In this document: one piece after another, positions 1 to 12,000 of the stretch | Numbering within the stretch: the stretch's first letter is position 1 | How the letters are laid out: each line of letters opens with the position of its first letter | DNA from: Trichuris trichiura | Lineage: Eukaryota; Nematoda; Enoplea; Trichinellida; Trichuridae | DNA: 64,000 bases | Direction: 5' to 3' | Assembly: GCA_037903355.1 (NCBI GenBank) | Contig: JBAJFE010000009.1 | Location: 1,364,001-1,428,000, forward strand | The notes under the pieces: generated by a model | The model's database searches: none | What the model saw: the letters and a program-made list of their open reading frames with translations, nothing else | What the model was told of the DNA's origin: nothing | Program-made: the position numbers and the translations under genes

Positions 1-1574
1 TTTAAAAATGTGAACTCCAAGTCGTATGATAAACATGCCTGCTCAGTTCGGAATTGAAATTGAACCTCTTAAGGTTACTTTCACCTTGCAAAATCTTTCT
101 AGCACAGTCTAACTCAAGTACGGCTCAAGAAGGACTTAGTTGCTTAGTATTCTCACCTGCGAGAACCATTTTTCCCGCTCTCTGTTCAAGTTGTTGTTGC
201 CAAAGGATTACAGCAAAGCTCATAAGTTCGCAAAATGTTCGAACTTAGCGAAGCACATCTGTAAGCTCCTTCGCTAACATATTCATAACGTTGCTTTCAT
301 CCTTTAAGTGAATATTTTTTGGGAAGATATCTACGGCCAGTTCATCATTTTTAGCATCATTCTATCTTACATACAATGAATGGTACACTTCTTCAAAGAA
401 AAGGTCTCATTTGACTAAATTGTTGAAACTTTCCAGCTTGACTTTCTGCGCAAAGTTCTACGTCCATACGAAGATGGGGAAAAGCCATTTTTGGCAGCAA
501 AGGACTGATTTTACAAAGCGACCCGCAGGATGGTTATTTTTTGGACATTCGGGATTGTCTCGGTTTAATTGAACGATTGTTGGAAATGATTTATCCCCTT
601 TGAACTTGGCGTCATTGCAAAGCGGAGGAATGAAAATGAACGCCAAGCTGATCATGTCAGTAAGAGGCAAAGTACAGTGGATGAAGTTCAGTAAAGGCCG
701 CCGTCCGTCTGGCGCTCCAATGGATGGCACGAAAGTGGTGATGAATTGCCGAAAAGCAAAAGCCGAGAAAATGGCAAGAAAGTTGCAAAGAGAACTGCCG
801 CTGCCAGGCAGTGTCTCTTTGCCAGGAATTCGACGGCCGTCGCATGCGTTGAAAGTGTTACGGCGGATTCAACGCAGCAAGCATGAAATGAAAAATGACC
901 GGCAAGAGCGCAGACATTTCTGAGCAAGGCGAATCCTTTCGTCTGTCTGGTTGAGAAATCGAAACACGACGGTCAAAGAGGCCGACTGATTTTGATAAAT
1001 TAACTGGAACGGCGGCAAGGCCCAGTCGATTCTGTCTTGTCAAAAGTTCAGTTTTAAAGTTTTACGCCAGACTTTTTTTGACATTTCAGGGGCTTGACCG
1101 GTTCAGCGAGTCTCTAATGGCGTCCGCCCTTCATACTAAGGTGAACAGCCGCACCCATATACAAAACAACTCTTTTCATCCTATTCATCCAATATCTGTC
1201 GTTAATAGCCGCTGCTCCATCTGGTATATTAGCTGCCAACCATAAAGCCGCGCATGGATGCAACTCCCTAACTGCGTAGGCGTATATGAGCTAACAAAAT
1301 CACCAATCGTTTCGGTCCGATGAATTCGGTATGCAGTTTTTTTGTACGCACTTTACAACGTCACCATCGTGTGCTCAATGCGGCTTACATTTTCCAAAAG
1401 CAGCGAAGCGTGCATACTCCCCGACAAGTATGACAGTTGAGAAATGGGCCGCTTTTAAGGGGGCAAATAAAAGTCTATTGCATCGAACAAACACCGTATC
1501 TATTCAACGCACATCATCAGCGGCGCGGCTTTGGTTTTTCCATAAACGACTGATGATGTGACGGCCAGTGATGT

Positions 1575-1601
1575 GACGATGACGACGACGACGACGACGA
1601 C
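1575..1601. repeat. GAC trinucleotide microsatellite
   Basis: About eight tandem GAC/GAT triplets are visible. It lies in unannotated DNA upstream of the first Hox gene and is not in a supported coding frame. Confidence 0.85.
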
Positions 1602-2980
1602 CATTCCTGCTTTGTACGCGTCAGACTCGTTCGTCAACTTTGGAACGACTGCTGCTGGCCGGCTAATTATTCTTTCAGAGAGATTTATGTTGATGGCAAA
1701 CTCGTTTAAGCATTGTCGGCAAGCGCCCCAGTTACTTTGAAGTTAAAAAGTGTTCACTTTGCGATTACTCACGTACGCTGTCTAGGGGGTGCCGCTTTCA
1801 AAAGTTTGCGCCTTTGACAAATTGGTAAGGATGTAGCGCCTGTCTCCGGGCCACTACTTCTTGCATCGTTTCAAGTTGACTCAATAACTTTTCTACATGA
1901 CAAAATCTTTTGCCATTGTTTCTCACAGTAGTTAAATAATTGGTGCGTAAAGGAATTCACTCTTTTTTTTGTCATCCCATTTCTACGCTCTATCGTAAAG
2001 AGTGGCAGCGACAAGGAAATGAACTGTGCCTCTGTTGCATTTTCTCACGGCTTGGCAAAGTGCATTTGGAAAAAAGCGCTTCCCAACTGATGGAATGAGC
2101 TAATGTTGGCCATCATTTCGCTTTAAGTACCAACACTTGTCTATACGTGACAGTAGTTACTATAAAAATAAAGCCCAAAACGCTTTCGACGCCTAAATTG
2201 CCCAAATAAAGTCTGACGCTTGCCAAAGCTGACCGTAATGGTTCAGGCAAGTGAATCAGCTTTAGTGGGAGGGCGCTTAACTTTGAGCTTGCTTATAGCA
2301 TAAACTGAATCTAAAAATATCAAACGGATTTATGTTAATTTTTTTTGATACCACCGCCTGTTAAATTATTTTTTGTTTACATTTAAGAGTACAAGCGCTA
2401 TATGTTCTTACGAAAAGCAAAGAAGGTGAGCAAACTCTGCTGACTGCATAACAACAAACATCGTATGTTATGTGTACAACTCGTCAATGTGGTTGTACCT
2501 AATTGACGACTCAAGCGCGTATGAAAGAAAGGATCGTAAAAGTTTGCTTGTTGTCTTATTCTACCATTTAAGACAAATGCTTATTGGGATATTGACATGC
2601 CGGCAGGCAACTATGCATGACCAATGAGACAATGCTGGGGCAAACTTCTTATTCCTCATAATCTCAGCATCGAGTAAACCAGCGACACTGGAGACAGACA
2701 CGCGCATTAATAATTTAATACGTATCCCTTAAATTGGTCTGTGCAATGGGTAGTTGCTCATAGCGGATGGGATTTTCCGAGTTGCATCCTGAGCGTATAG
2801 ACATTGATGCGAAGTACCATTTCAGAGCCCAGAATTTATGGTGGATCAAATGTGGATGCAGTCAGCTGCGTGATCACCTTCTAATAGTAAGACAAGAATT
2901 CTTTAGTCCTAAACTACTACCACATCCTAGCGTATGCTGCTATGAGTTTTCTCATTTTCATACCGGAAGATAAGCGCGTT

Positions 2981-2996
2981 CTCTCTCTCTCTCTCT
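2981..2996. repeat. CT dinucleotide microsatellite
   Basis: Eight uninterrupted CT units, read directly from the sequence, in intergenic DNA. Confidence 0.85.
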
Positions 2997-5900
2997 GTGC
3001 GACATTATGTTCATCTGCTGCTGTCAGTTGATGACAAATTGCCCTCTGGGTTCATTTTTGGTTTGGACAGCCACTTCCATATCTGCTTATCAAGATAGAC
3101 TTTCTTAGTTTTCCCGAAAGTGCTCGATTACCATGACATCTATTTGTTAAGGCAAACAGGACAGAAAAACGGCAATAGCAGCCAACGATGGCGGATATGG
3201 CCAGGGAGCCAAGTGAATGTTGTAGAAAATATTTTCCTTATCAACCCTAGAGGGAGTCCTTGATCAAAAGAGTAGCGTGAGTTGTAAAAATGCTGCAGAT
3301 AGAAATCTTACCAACTGTAGATTTTCCGCACGACCCAACATGTCATAAGAAGGTGGCAAAAGCATTTGAATGAATTATGCTTCCCTTAACCGAGGCATCA
3401 AGGCCTTTATGTAGAGCATTATAGCAAGACTCTCCGTACGTTGAAAACATACATAGTATGTAGTAAAGCTAATTTCAGTCTATAAAGGAGCTCATTAGCT
3501 CAACGAGCAATTTGGGATGGGATGAGCAAGCACTACTTGAATTTGTAATGAATTTTTTCTTTCTGCTTTCAGAATATTTAGCCATAGTCTGTTGTGGTTT
3601 GCAGTCCTACTTCGAAACGGTCAATGAGTGAAATTTGAATATGTAACAAAGCCGCAGCTGTTATGTCTTAAATTTGACGCATTGATTCAATGTTCTCGTC
3701 AGCGTCTCAAGAAAACTTTGAAAATTCTAAAAGGGTGCTCCATGAGCTGATATACTCTACGGAAGTTGCCAACTGCCGGTGTAAACGCATTCGAGCCAAT
3801 CTAACAGAATTGAGGCTAATAAGAAAAAATAAAGAATTGAGTATCGACGAGAAGCAAAGCAGTAAGCGCATAAATTACTCAGAGGCTATTTATGTCAATA
3901 TTTTCTACAGTATTTGAACTTTTGCTTGCTTGATGAGTTAAAAATTGATCAAAGTGTCTTCAACACTTTTTGGACATTCTAACCAGTTGCTTCATCTTTT
4001 CTGGCTATTTATTTTTCTTATGCTTTATTTTACGTCGTCGCAATAATAGGCTGAACAGGATTATCTGCATTGCAAGTTATTCATTAGACTTCTCCGCTAT
4101 AATGAGTAGCTATAACATGTTATGCAATGTACGCCGGCAGTGCGCAACCGCGTAGGCTTCAAAGAAAGCTAAGATATACGCCATATGACAGCGACGATCG
4201 TGAATAAAAGCCTACAGCAAAATGCGATACAATAAGACTTACTACGGACATCACGTTTTGCCCTTTATAAGTATCATCGTAAGCTGTCTTCCATGACTAA
4301 CGATCAATGCGGAATAAGCAGTGACGTTAAATTCTGTGGGCAGCTCAATCACGACTACGCATTTTAGCATTCTTTGTCCATAATTTACTTAAGCATTATC
4401 CTAACGCTGCTTGAGCGGAGTTTTAAAAATGTAGGACATACTCAGCTGTTATTGGTTTACGTGACTATTTGAACGCTTGTTTATAGGGAGTGTCAAGTAC
4501 AAATGATACATCTTAAACCCACAACCAAATATAATAAAAAGCCAACTAAACATACAGTAAGCTGATGAAGAAGTTCCACGGATCATGTGTCGATGTGGGA
4601 CGCCTAGGTCGAGGCCTCTAATTAACCCAGAGACCTTTTAACGTGATGCCGCGCTTGATGATGATCTTAGGGTTGAAGCAACAACGTTAACGGCTTAGAT
4701 GCCTGCATGATAGGGTCTGTCAGACTTGACGCTCTCGGCGTTGCGCCCAATCAGCAGTCTACAGTGTCCTCAGGAATTTGTTCAATGAAAGAGGTCAAAG
4801 TTGCTCAACGAACGTTGTAGTTCACGTTGATTACTTCAACGCTTAAATTGTAACTTGAAATATCACCAACAAGCCTTAGGGACAAACGATTTTTAAGGGA
4901 GAAAATGGACAGCGGTCATTTAGCCTACTTTTGTACAGTAACAAAGGTTGCGTAAAATCGGATGTCAACAAAGGAAAAATAGCCTTCAGAGTAGTTCAGG
5001 TAGGGGAGCTTAGCATTTGCTTTCGCTCAAGTCGATCACCACTTCCCCCGTGGAAAGATCGCTGAAGTAGAATCCAATTTGCCTGCGCCACTCGCGGAAA
5101 CGTTTATGGGCTGTTCGATCAATCAACTTGCCAGTAGCGACTGAAAAACTTTTTCTGCTTTCATAGCTACTGGCTGCCGGTGAAAAGTGTGTGTGTGCGT
5201 GTATGCGTATTTGAGCACCGTTTTCAAAAAGTGACTATCCCCACTGGCTGACAGGCGGAGAGCGAAGTGATCCTACCGAAAGGCACAAAAAAAGAAACAA
5301 GTTATTGCAAACGGCGGTCAGATGAAAAAGTTTTGACTAGCGATCTCTTTGCGCGCTTGCATTCGCCCCTTTGTGGCCTAACATGATAAATGATGCAACT
5401 TTGTCTACTTCGATTAATCTGTCCAAGCGAGACGCAGGGGCCAATGTAGCACAGCGGCGGAGCAAACTTAAATTCTTTCCCTAATGAAAGAGACAACTAT
5501 GCGTCGTCTATGTGTATGTGTTAAAAATTTTTTCCCGCCAGCGCCTATATATGTAGTCATGAAATTGTTGCGTAATGTTTTTAAAAGTTGAAACGTTGTT
5601 AGATGAATGGGCAGTTGGGTAAGAAATCAAACACTGCTGCAATGGGGCGGCTTTAAACGCTTGAATAGCCGGTCGACTCAGGCCACCAATGGAAGCAAGA
5701 CAGAATGGGATGACAGCAACAGATGTCGAATCGCGCTTGCCACTGCTGTCGGCAGCAGTTTGTTTATTTGATCTTTTGAAGTTCTTCAGCTTTCCGGCTA
5801 TGACTACCAGTGGCCAATCACTGATAGCCGTCGGCAAGTTCTCTAGAGCACGTGACAGAAAACACACCAGTCATTTGACGACTAGAATTGGCTGCCGTTT

Positions 5901-6031
5901 TTTCTTAGGCGCACTCGGTCGTAATAAATTTCAAACGGCGAACGGTCATCAGCCTATGCTCGTCGCTGTTGGGGGTACTTTGCCAGCAGGGTCGTCCGAG
6001 CTCTACTATCAATCATTTTTATGGCTAGTTG

Positions 6032-9000
6032 ATGAATACCCTTATTGCGGTCACAAATCAAATGCTAGATCCAAAACTGGCCGTGCACAACGAATGCTGT
6101 ATCAATGGGTACAACACAGATGCAAGGTATTCAACCTCTACCGCGTCGTCAATAGCTGCCAATGATGGTGCATCATCCGTTTCCTCTGGAGATGCGCTTT
6201 ACCATCAGTTGTATAGCACCCAGTCATCCCAGCTTAGGTACCAAAGTTCCGGAACAGCCCAACCCAATCAAGGACAGCAACTGGCAAACTTTGGCAGCCA
6301 GCTGTCACTACAACAGGAGCGTCATCACCAGTCGCAACCGTTGAATGCCGCCGGTGAGATTATTTCTACGAGTCAGGGCTCATGCCACTATTTGGGCCAA
6401 CGTTTTTTTGGATTCAACAACCCAGGTACAACCGGGTCACAGGGAAAGCTGCTTAGAGGCGGCAGTACAACTGGATATCTCAGCAGAGAGACCATTCCTT
6501 GCGAAGATCTGAATGCTGCTAATGATGGGCATACTTCTTTAAATACTGAACAATCGACTTTGTATGACAACGATTGGGCCCTCTGTTCCGCTGGTGAATC
6601 TTCGCAAAAACAGTCGCAACGACCGGTTGTAGCAACAGATGTACTGAAGCCGACGTCGGCTTCGTCGGCACAGCAACTGGTTGAGGAAGACGATGGCTCT
6701 TCGAATGAGTCAAGTGAGGAAAATATTGGATCCGAAAGTGCTACTGCACCATCTGGCACACCGGAGCAAGCGGCCGGTTCCAGTGGCAGCAGTTCGTCAG
6801 CTCAGATCTATCCATGGATGAAACGCTTCCACGCCACAAAAGGTAAGACCCAACCCTACTCTACTGGCCGGCCAAATTTCAACGCGCGCTCGCACTCATG
6901 ATTCGTATTTTTATCAGCGTCGTCGCTTTTTGGTAAACACATTTTTAAACCTTATCAACGAAAAGGCTATTTACCTTCTTTGCCGTTTCCCAAACTGTTA
7001 CTGTAAAAAAAAAATCTCTACTGCTTTCATAACGGCTTCAAGGATGGACATTTTCAGATTGCTTCAACAATTAGCCGAAATGCCCTTATGTATGTATGAT
7101 ATACACAAATATAACAGGACTGGAGAAGTTGCCTTAAACCGCGACATATTTTTTTGAATAGCATTCGCAGCAAAAACCATCTCACTTTGAAGTCGTTCAG
7201 AGCCCCCTGGCTAAAAATTGCAACTCTGAAGTTGCAGCTTAAACTTTTCATTTGCCAGATATGGCGGGAAAGCTCTTTTTGCATCCTTGATAGAGCCTGC
7301 ACGCAGAGTCAAGTCGAAAAGAATAACTGTTACTTTATTAATAATGCGTCAAAGCACTACTAAAAAAAGTAGGTCGGCATGTACAAAATAATTTGCATAT
7401 ATGCGATTGGTAAGCAAAATTTTAATTTTACCCGGTCAACCGAAGAAAGCGACGTCATCATTGCTAAATATAAAAAAGTTTTCTTAAGTTTATAAACTAC
7501 GTATTGACAGGCATTGTTTTTAAGTACGAAGTGTATATTCGTGGACGGTAAAGTCAAAAGGCCCATTACGAAAAGAGCATACAATATGCAGCTCCTTTGT
7601 CTGCCGCCGTAGTCCATAAACGTGTCGCAAGAAGGGGGAACCAGCTTCCTCTTGCTACATCATTGTGTGCGTGAGAGTAATCAGTCATGGAACGGAGCGC
7701 ACTTTCCGTCTCCCTGCTGCTCTCTTTGTCCAACTTCGTCAGCTGAGACCGACTCTTTTCGTTCTGACGTTTTTGTCAGAATGTGGGTGCTTGCCGCGCT
7801 GGTGAAGGATTGAATTCGTTTATTTTTCGCTTTTTTGGTGCGCAAAGCAGCGGCGTTAGTCACGCAAGCTGGTTGCACTGCAAAACAATCAAAAAGGAGC
7901 CGCCTGACGACGCGTCTATTTTGAGGAGAAACGGAAACAGTCATGGCGATATGCCGACTATAACTCTACCTCCTTTGAGTATATTTTGTTTCAAAAAAAG
8001 AAAGAAATAGCGTATGCGTCTACTTAGGCTTCTCTCTTTTTTTCTCTTTGAGCTGATCATCTTTCCCGCTTTCAATCCCGGATACCATTGCCGCTTTGGA
8101 CGGCAAGTCAAGGTCACCAAGTCGCTAGGAAAGAATGGACCGCCTGTCATTGCTTCAACTTTCGTTGATGGCCTAACTTCTGAAACCTACCCAATTAATT
8201 TAAATAATTTAACTGCTGTCACCATTTCGTGGAGGTCACTGAGCCCCCTTTGTACTTTTTCAGCAGATGCGTATGCTGATGTGACGACGTTGACTTTTCA
8301 TGAACTCCCCATCCCTACGTGCGTTTTTTATTACTAAATTAACGTACCGTTTTCTCTGCACACGTTTTATGCCAAGCGTCAACAGTCAGCTGCAAGGCTG
8401 CATCCCAATCTTTCAACCAAGCTATTAAATAGGAAACCAGCTAGTTTAATATGAATATGTAAATTTTAATCGCTTATCCATTTTTCATAAGCGATTCTAT
8501 ATATATATGCATATATACTTGTTAAACGAAGTTTACTTGTACCCTTTAGTTTCCTTTTATGGCAGAAAATGCGCAAGTCTTTTCCCCATGCTGTCCCTTC
8601 TCAACATCACGTAGGAGGAGTAGAATTCATTGTTGAGATGTCCCGCATCTAATACGCGCCTTTGTTTCGTGAACTCAGCAGACTTCACGGCTGTCTTCTT
8701 GACTTTCAACTTGAATTACGGTTAACCTCTTTTCGCATCACCTCTTTTTTGCAAATAGATGTTGTCTCGGTGAAACTGTTTCAGAAATAGCTTAGCTTCA
8801 TTGAAACGAGGGCTTCCTTTACTTGCTCTTAGTTCGCCTTTTCCAAATTTCGTCGCACAATCGCCTAGTCGACTGATGACGCATTTTAAACGTTTTGGAA
8901 AGTAAATGATCTACCTAACTGACGAATCCGCGATGTTACGTGTAGACTGAAAATTTACATAAAATTAAGTACCACTTTTCGATGCGGATGAGCAGATTAT

Positions 9001-12000
9001 TCTCCACGCTAATCGACAGACCTTTCTTGTTTGCCTATTGCATTTACTGAAGCGGAAAAACGCTTTGATTAGTTTATGTCAGCTGCTGACCTAGTTATTA
9101 TTCATTTTTTAAATTATCTAAACAGAAATGTTGAATATTCAAAAGGAACGACGGACTTTAGCTGACATTTCTTTTTTTTTACTCTTGAATGAAACCTGTT
9201 TGGCAATGGAAGCCAACCTGACGATTCAATACAAATATCGGCTGGTTGCAAAGGTTATTAGCACGTTGCCAACATTTTATCTGATCAAGAGAAAAGTCGT
9301 AGACTTAGGACAATACAACGACGCTGTTGCGCAGGCGATGGTAAAAACTTATTGAAAATGGGAGTTTTGCATAAAACAGGATTGGCGACGCGGAAAAACA
9401 AAACGCCAAGTGGAAGAGTAAACCTGACTCTTTCATATTTGCCGCTACTGGTTTATGCTAAAATTTGGAGAAAAACAACATCAGGCATTGCTAAGCAGCG
9501 TACGTTTGGGGTAAAATTATTGAAAGGCATATAAATGCGAGCCTTATTTTAATTATGGCCTTTTCTAATTGCTCAACTATCGCTGCAGCGCGTATAACTT
9601 ACAAATCTAAGTCGATTTTAATAAATAAGTGAAAATCGAAAGAGTAGAAAAATGCTACAACGGTGAATGAAGCGGTACGAACCCTTTCACAGCAGCCCCA
9701 TTTTCAAGTACATGTTTAGGCCGTATTTATACAACAGCGAACTGGAAACCACAATAAGGTATTCCTGCTAACAAATAACATTTGCTTTTTGGCTACTACC
9801 CACAAGATGAAAGTTATTAGGCTTTAATTATTCCATATTTTCTATCACACTACTCCAGGGTGATATCTAGTATATGCACATCAGAGTAATAACCTGATGG
9901 TACAGATGATAAAGCGTTCACTTCATACGTAGACTACTTTTTAGCAGCATTAGTGTTATGGTGTCCACGTTCACCAACCTGCAGAATGAATTTTAAATTT
10001 TCTAAACATTTTTCGTCACATCACGCTTAAACAATGAGCGAGCTGGCAGGTAGCAAAGCTCGACAGAGCACGTTAAAAACGTATGCATACTTTTACGGAT
10101 TCATTTCCCATAAAGGTTTCTCCTTATTTAGGAAGCTTTTAAGGCGCAGCCTGTCCCAACATCAGCGCTTAATGACAAGGCCACATAAATTTCAGGTTAA
10201 GGATATACTGAAGTTTTGAAGTGGGGCATGAAAGCATCGAAAATAAAGAGAAAAACTTGTTAGTTAAGAGTATGCATATGCCAATATCGCCAGCTGAGAA
10301 AATATAATATAACACAGCGTCGACAGAGCACGAGAAAAGGAAGGCCTTATGGACACGGAAGGGCAGCTTGTGAGGGCGTTAGCGGAAGACGGAAAAATGA
10401 AAATAAAAAGTAGTAGAAGCCACATGATAATTAATTCCCATTTTCATTTCTAAGCTTTATACAGGTCACTTAGTCATTTTACGTTTATTATTTTACCGTT
10501 TTGTTAATGTATCAGTAAGGTATTTTTTGACATTTGACCGCTGACGAAGGGTGGAAGCCAAAAAATCTGAAAGCTCCGGCATTAATAAAATTTTGTTTTC
10601 ATAACTAGATCTTGAAAACATGATGCTTTTGTACGGGAGCGTGTGTTTTCATATTGAAAAATATCTTTATTACGGATTCTCTCCCGTTGTGAAGTAAAAC
10701 AAAAAGATTTTTCTTTTCTTCCGGAGCTTCCGGACTACACATAATCTCACCGCTGAAGACGGGTCGCGAAAGACCCGAAAGCTCCGGAAGAAAAGAAAAA
10801 TCTTTTTGTTTTACTTCACAACAGGAGAGAATCCGTAATAAAGATATTTTTCAATATCATAACTAGATATCCCATAAATACAACCTGCACGCCATGTGTT
10901 TTTTGATTTTATATATTTATGTATTGTGTGAAGTTTCTAGGATTTTTGCTTCATTATGGGTGGAATGTAAACTACTTCAAAAAGGACGGCCATTTAAACT
11001 GGCGTCCTTCTGCCTTTAAACTGCAGCATTTTCCATGGGCTTACGATTACGCACTGATGACGAGGCAAGATGCGCTCCTAAAGCCTTGCAAATGAAAAGA
11101 AATACTTTTTACCTAAAAGTTTGTATAAACCTGTATCACCCTGTCTGGAAAACTTTATGCGCAGATATCTTTTTAATGAGTATTTATTTTGATCGAAACC
11201 TGCTAAGTTATAAAAGTTTAATTTACGGCCACCCATTGGCTCAATTAAACATTGAGTCTATTGTAAAACTTATTTTCGGCTTAATTGCTAATACTGATTA
11301 TTTAATCTTTAAGTTTCCTTCTGTTACTTCTACTTGACAAGTGGATATGCTTCAATAATATGCATATGCACTGTTAGCCTCATGCCAAGATCTTATGTTT
11401 AGCTTCTATTTCATTCCTAGTTTCCATTTTAGGCATAATGTCTTGAAACGGACTGCTGTACAATGTTATTCCGCTTAATTATTCTATTGATATGTAGAGC
11501 TCTCAGAATTTGTCGATCCTGTGATCAGCACTGATAAAAGTGGTCCTAGACTATGAAAGGCAGTCATGTCAGTATAACTTGACATTTTAAATGATATTCC
11601 GTAATTGAAAAAACCATATCACATCCACCTGCAGAACTAAGCCTTCTATATCAAGCATAACGCAAAATATACAATAATGGCAAAGGCATGAAAGTTAGCA
11701 ATATCTGAACAGATCTCTTTGAGAAGACAAAGTCACGCAATTTATGACATTGATGATTTTTACTATGTAATAATCTTAATAAAGCTATGTATAGAAAATA
11801 TGCCCTATGGCATGCATTTCTATACAATTTATTCTTTTTTATCTTTGCTAAATAATTTACTTAACTTTATTTTTATTATTAGCTTAAGCTGACATAACTA
11901 GCTTTTATAACTGTCTCTTTTGAGCACTGTTGACTGGATCAGACGAATCCTGAAACGCCCACGTGGCATGGTGGCATTTTTATACTTATCCCGAAACAAA

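Larger units (their letters stand above)
1..6031. other. Upstream intergenic region of the lin-39-type Hox gene
   Basis: No gene was recognised here. Open frames exist (for example 600-923 on +, a very basic 107-residue frame, and 5689-6165 on +, which runs into the Hox first exon in another frame), but none shows a known domain or a convincing splice structure. The stretch includes a GAC triplet run at about 1575-1601 and a CT run at 2981-2996. Being directly 5' of a Hox gene, it probably holds its promoter and enhancers; that is inference from position only. Confidence 0.5.

Noticed and set aside
600..923. Basic 107-residue + frame
   Set aside because: No recognisable domain and no splice or promoter support; its composition is mostly Lys/Arg from purine-rich DNA. 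Overlapping - frames are equally long.
5689..6165. 158-residue + frame overlapping the first exon of the lin-39-type gene
   Set aside because: It overlaps in another frame a sequence with Hox motifs, has no domain, and no splice path joins it to the homeodomain exon in phase.
8014..8337. 107-residue + frame with a hydrophobic, signal-like N-terminus inside the Hox intron
   Set aside because: Single unsupported frame in an intron, no homology recognised, and no convincing splice partners.
11035..11337. 100-residue + frame in the lin-39-type intron
   Set aside because: AT-rich DNA with chance-like amino acid content and no motif.
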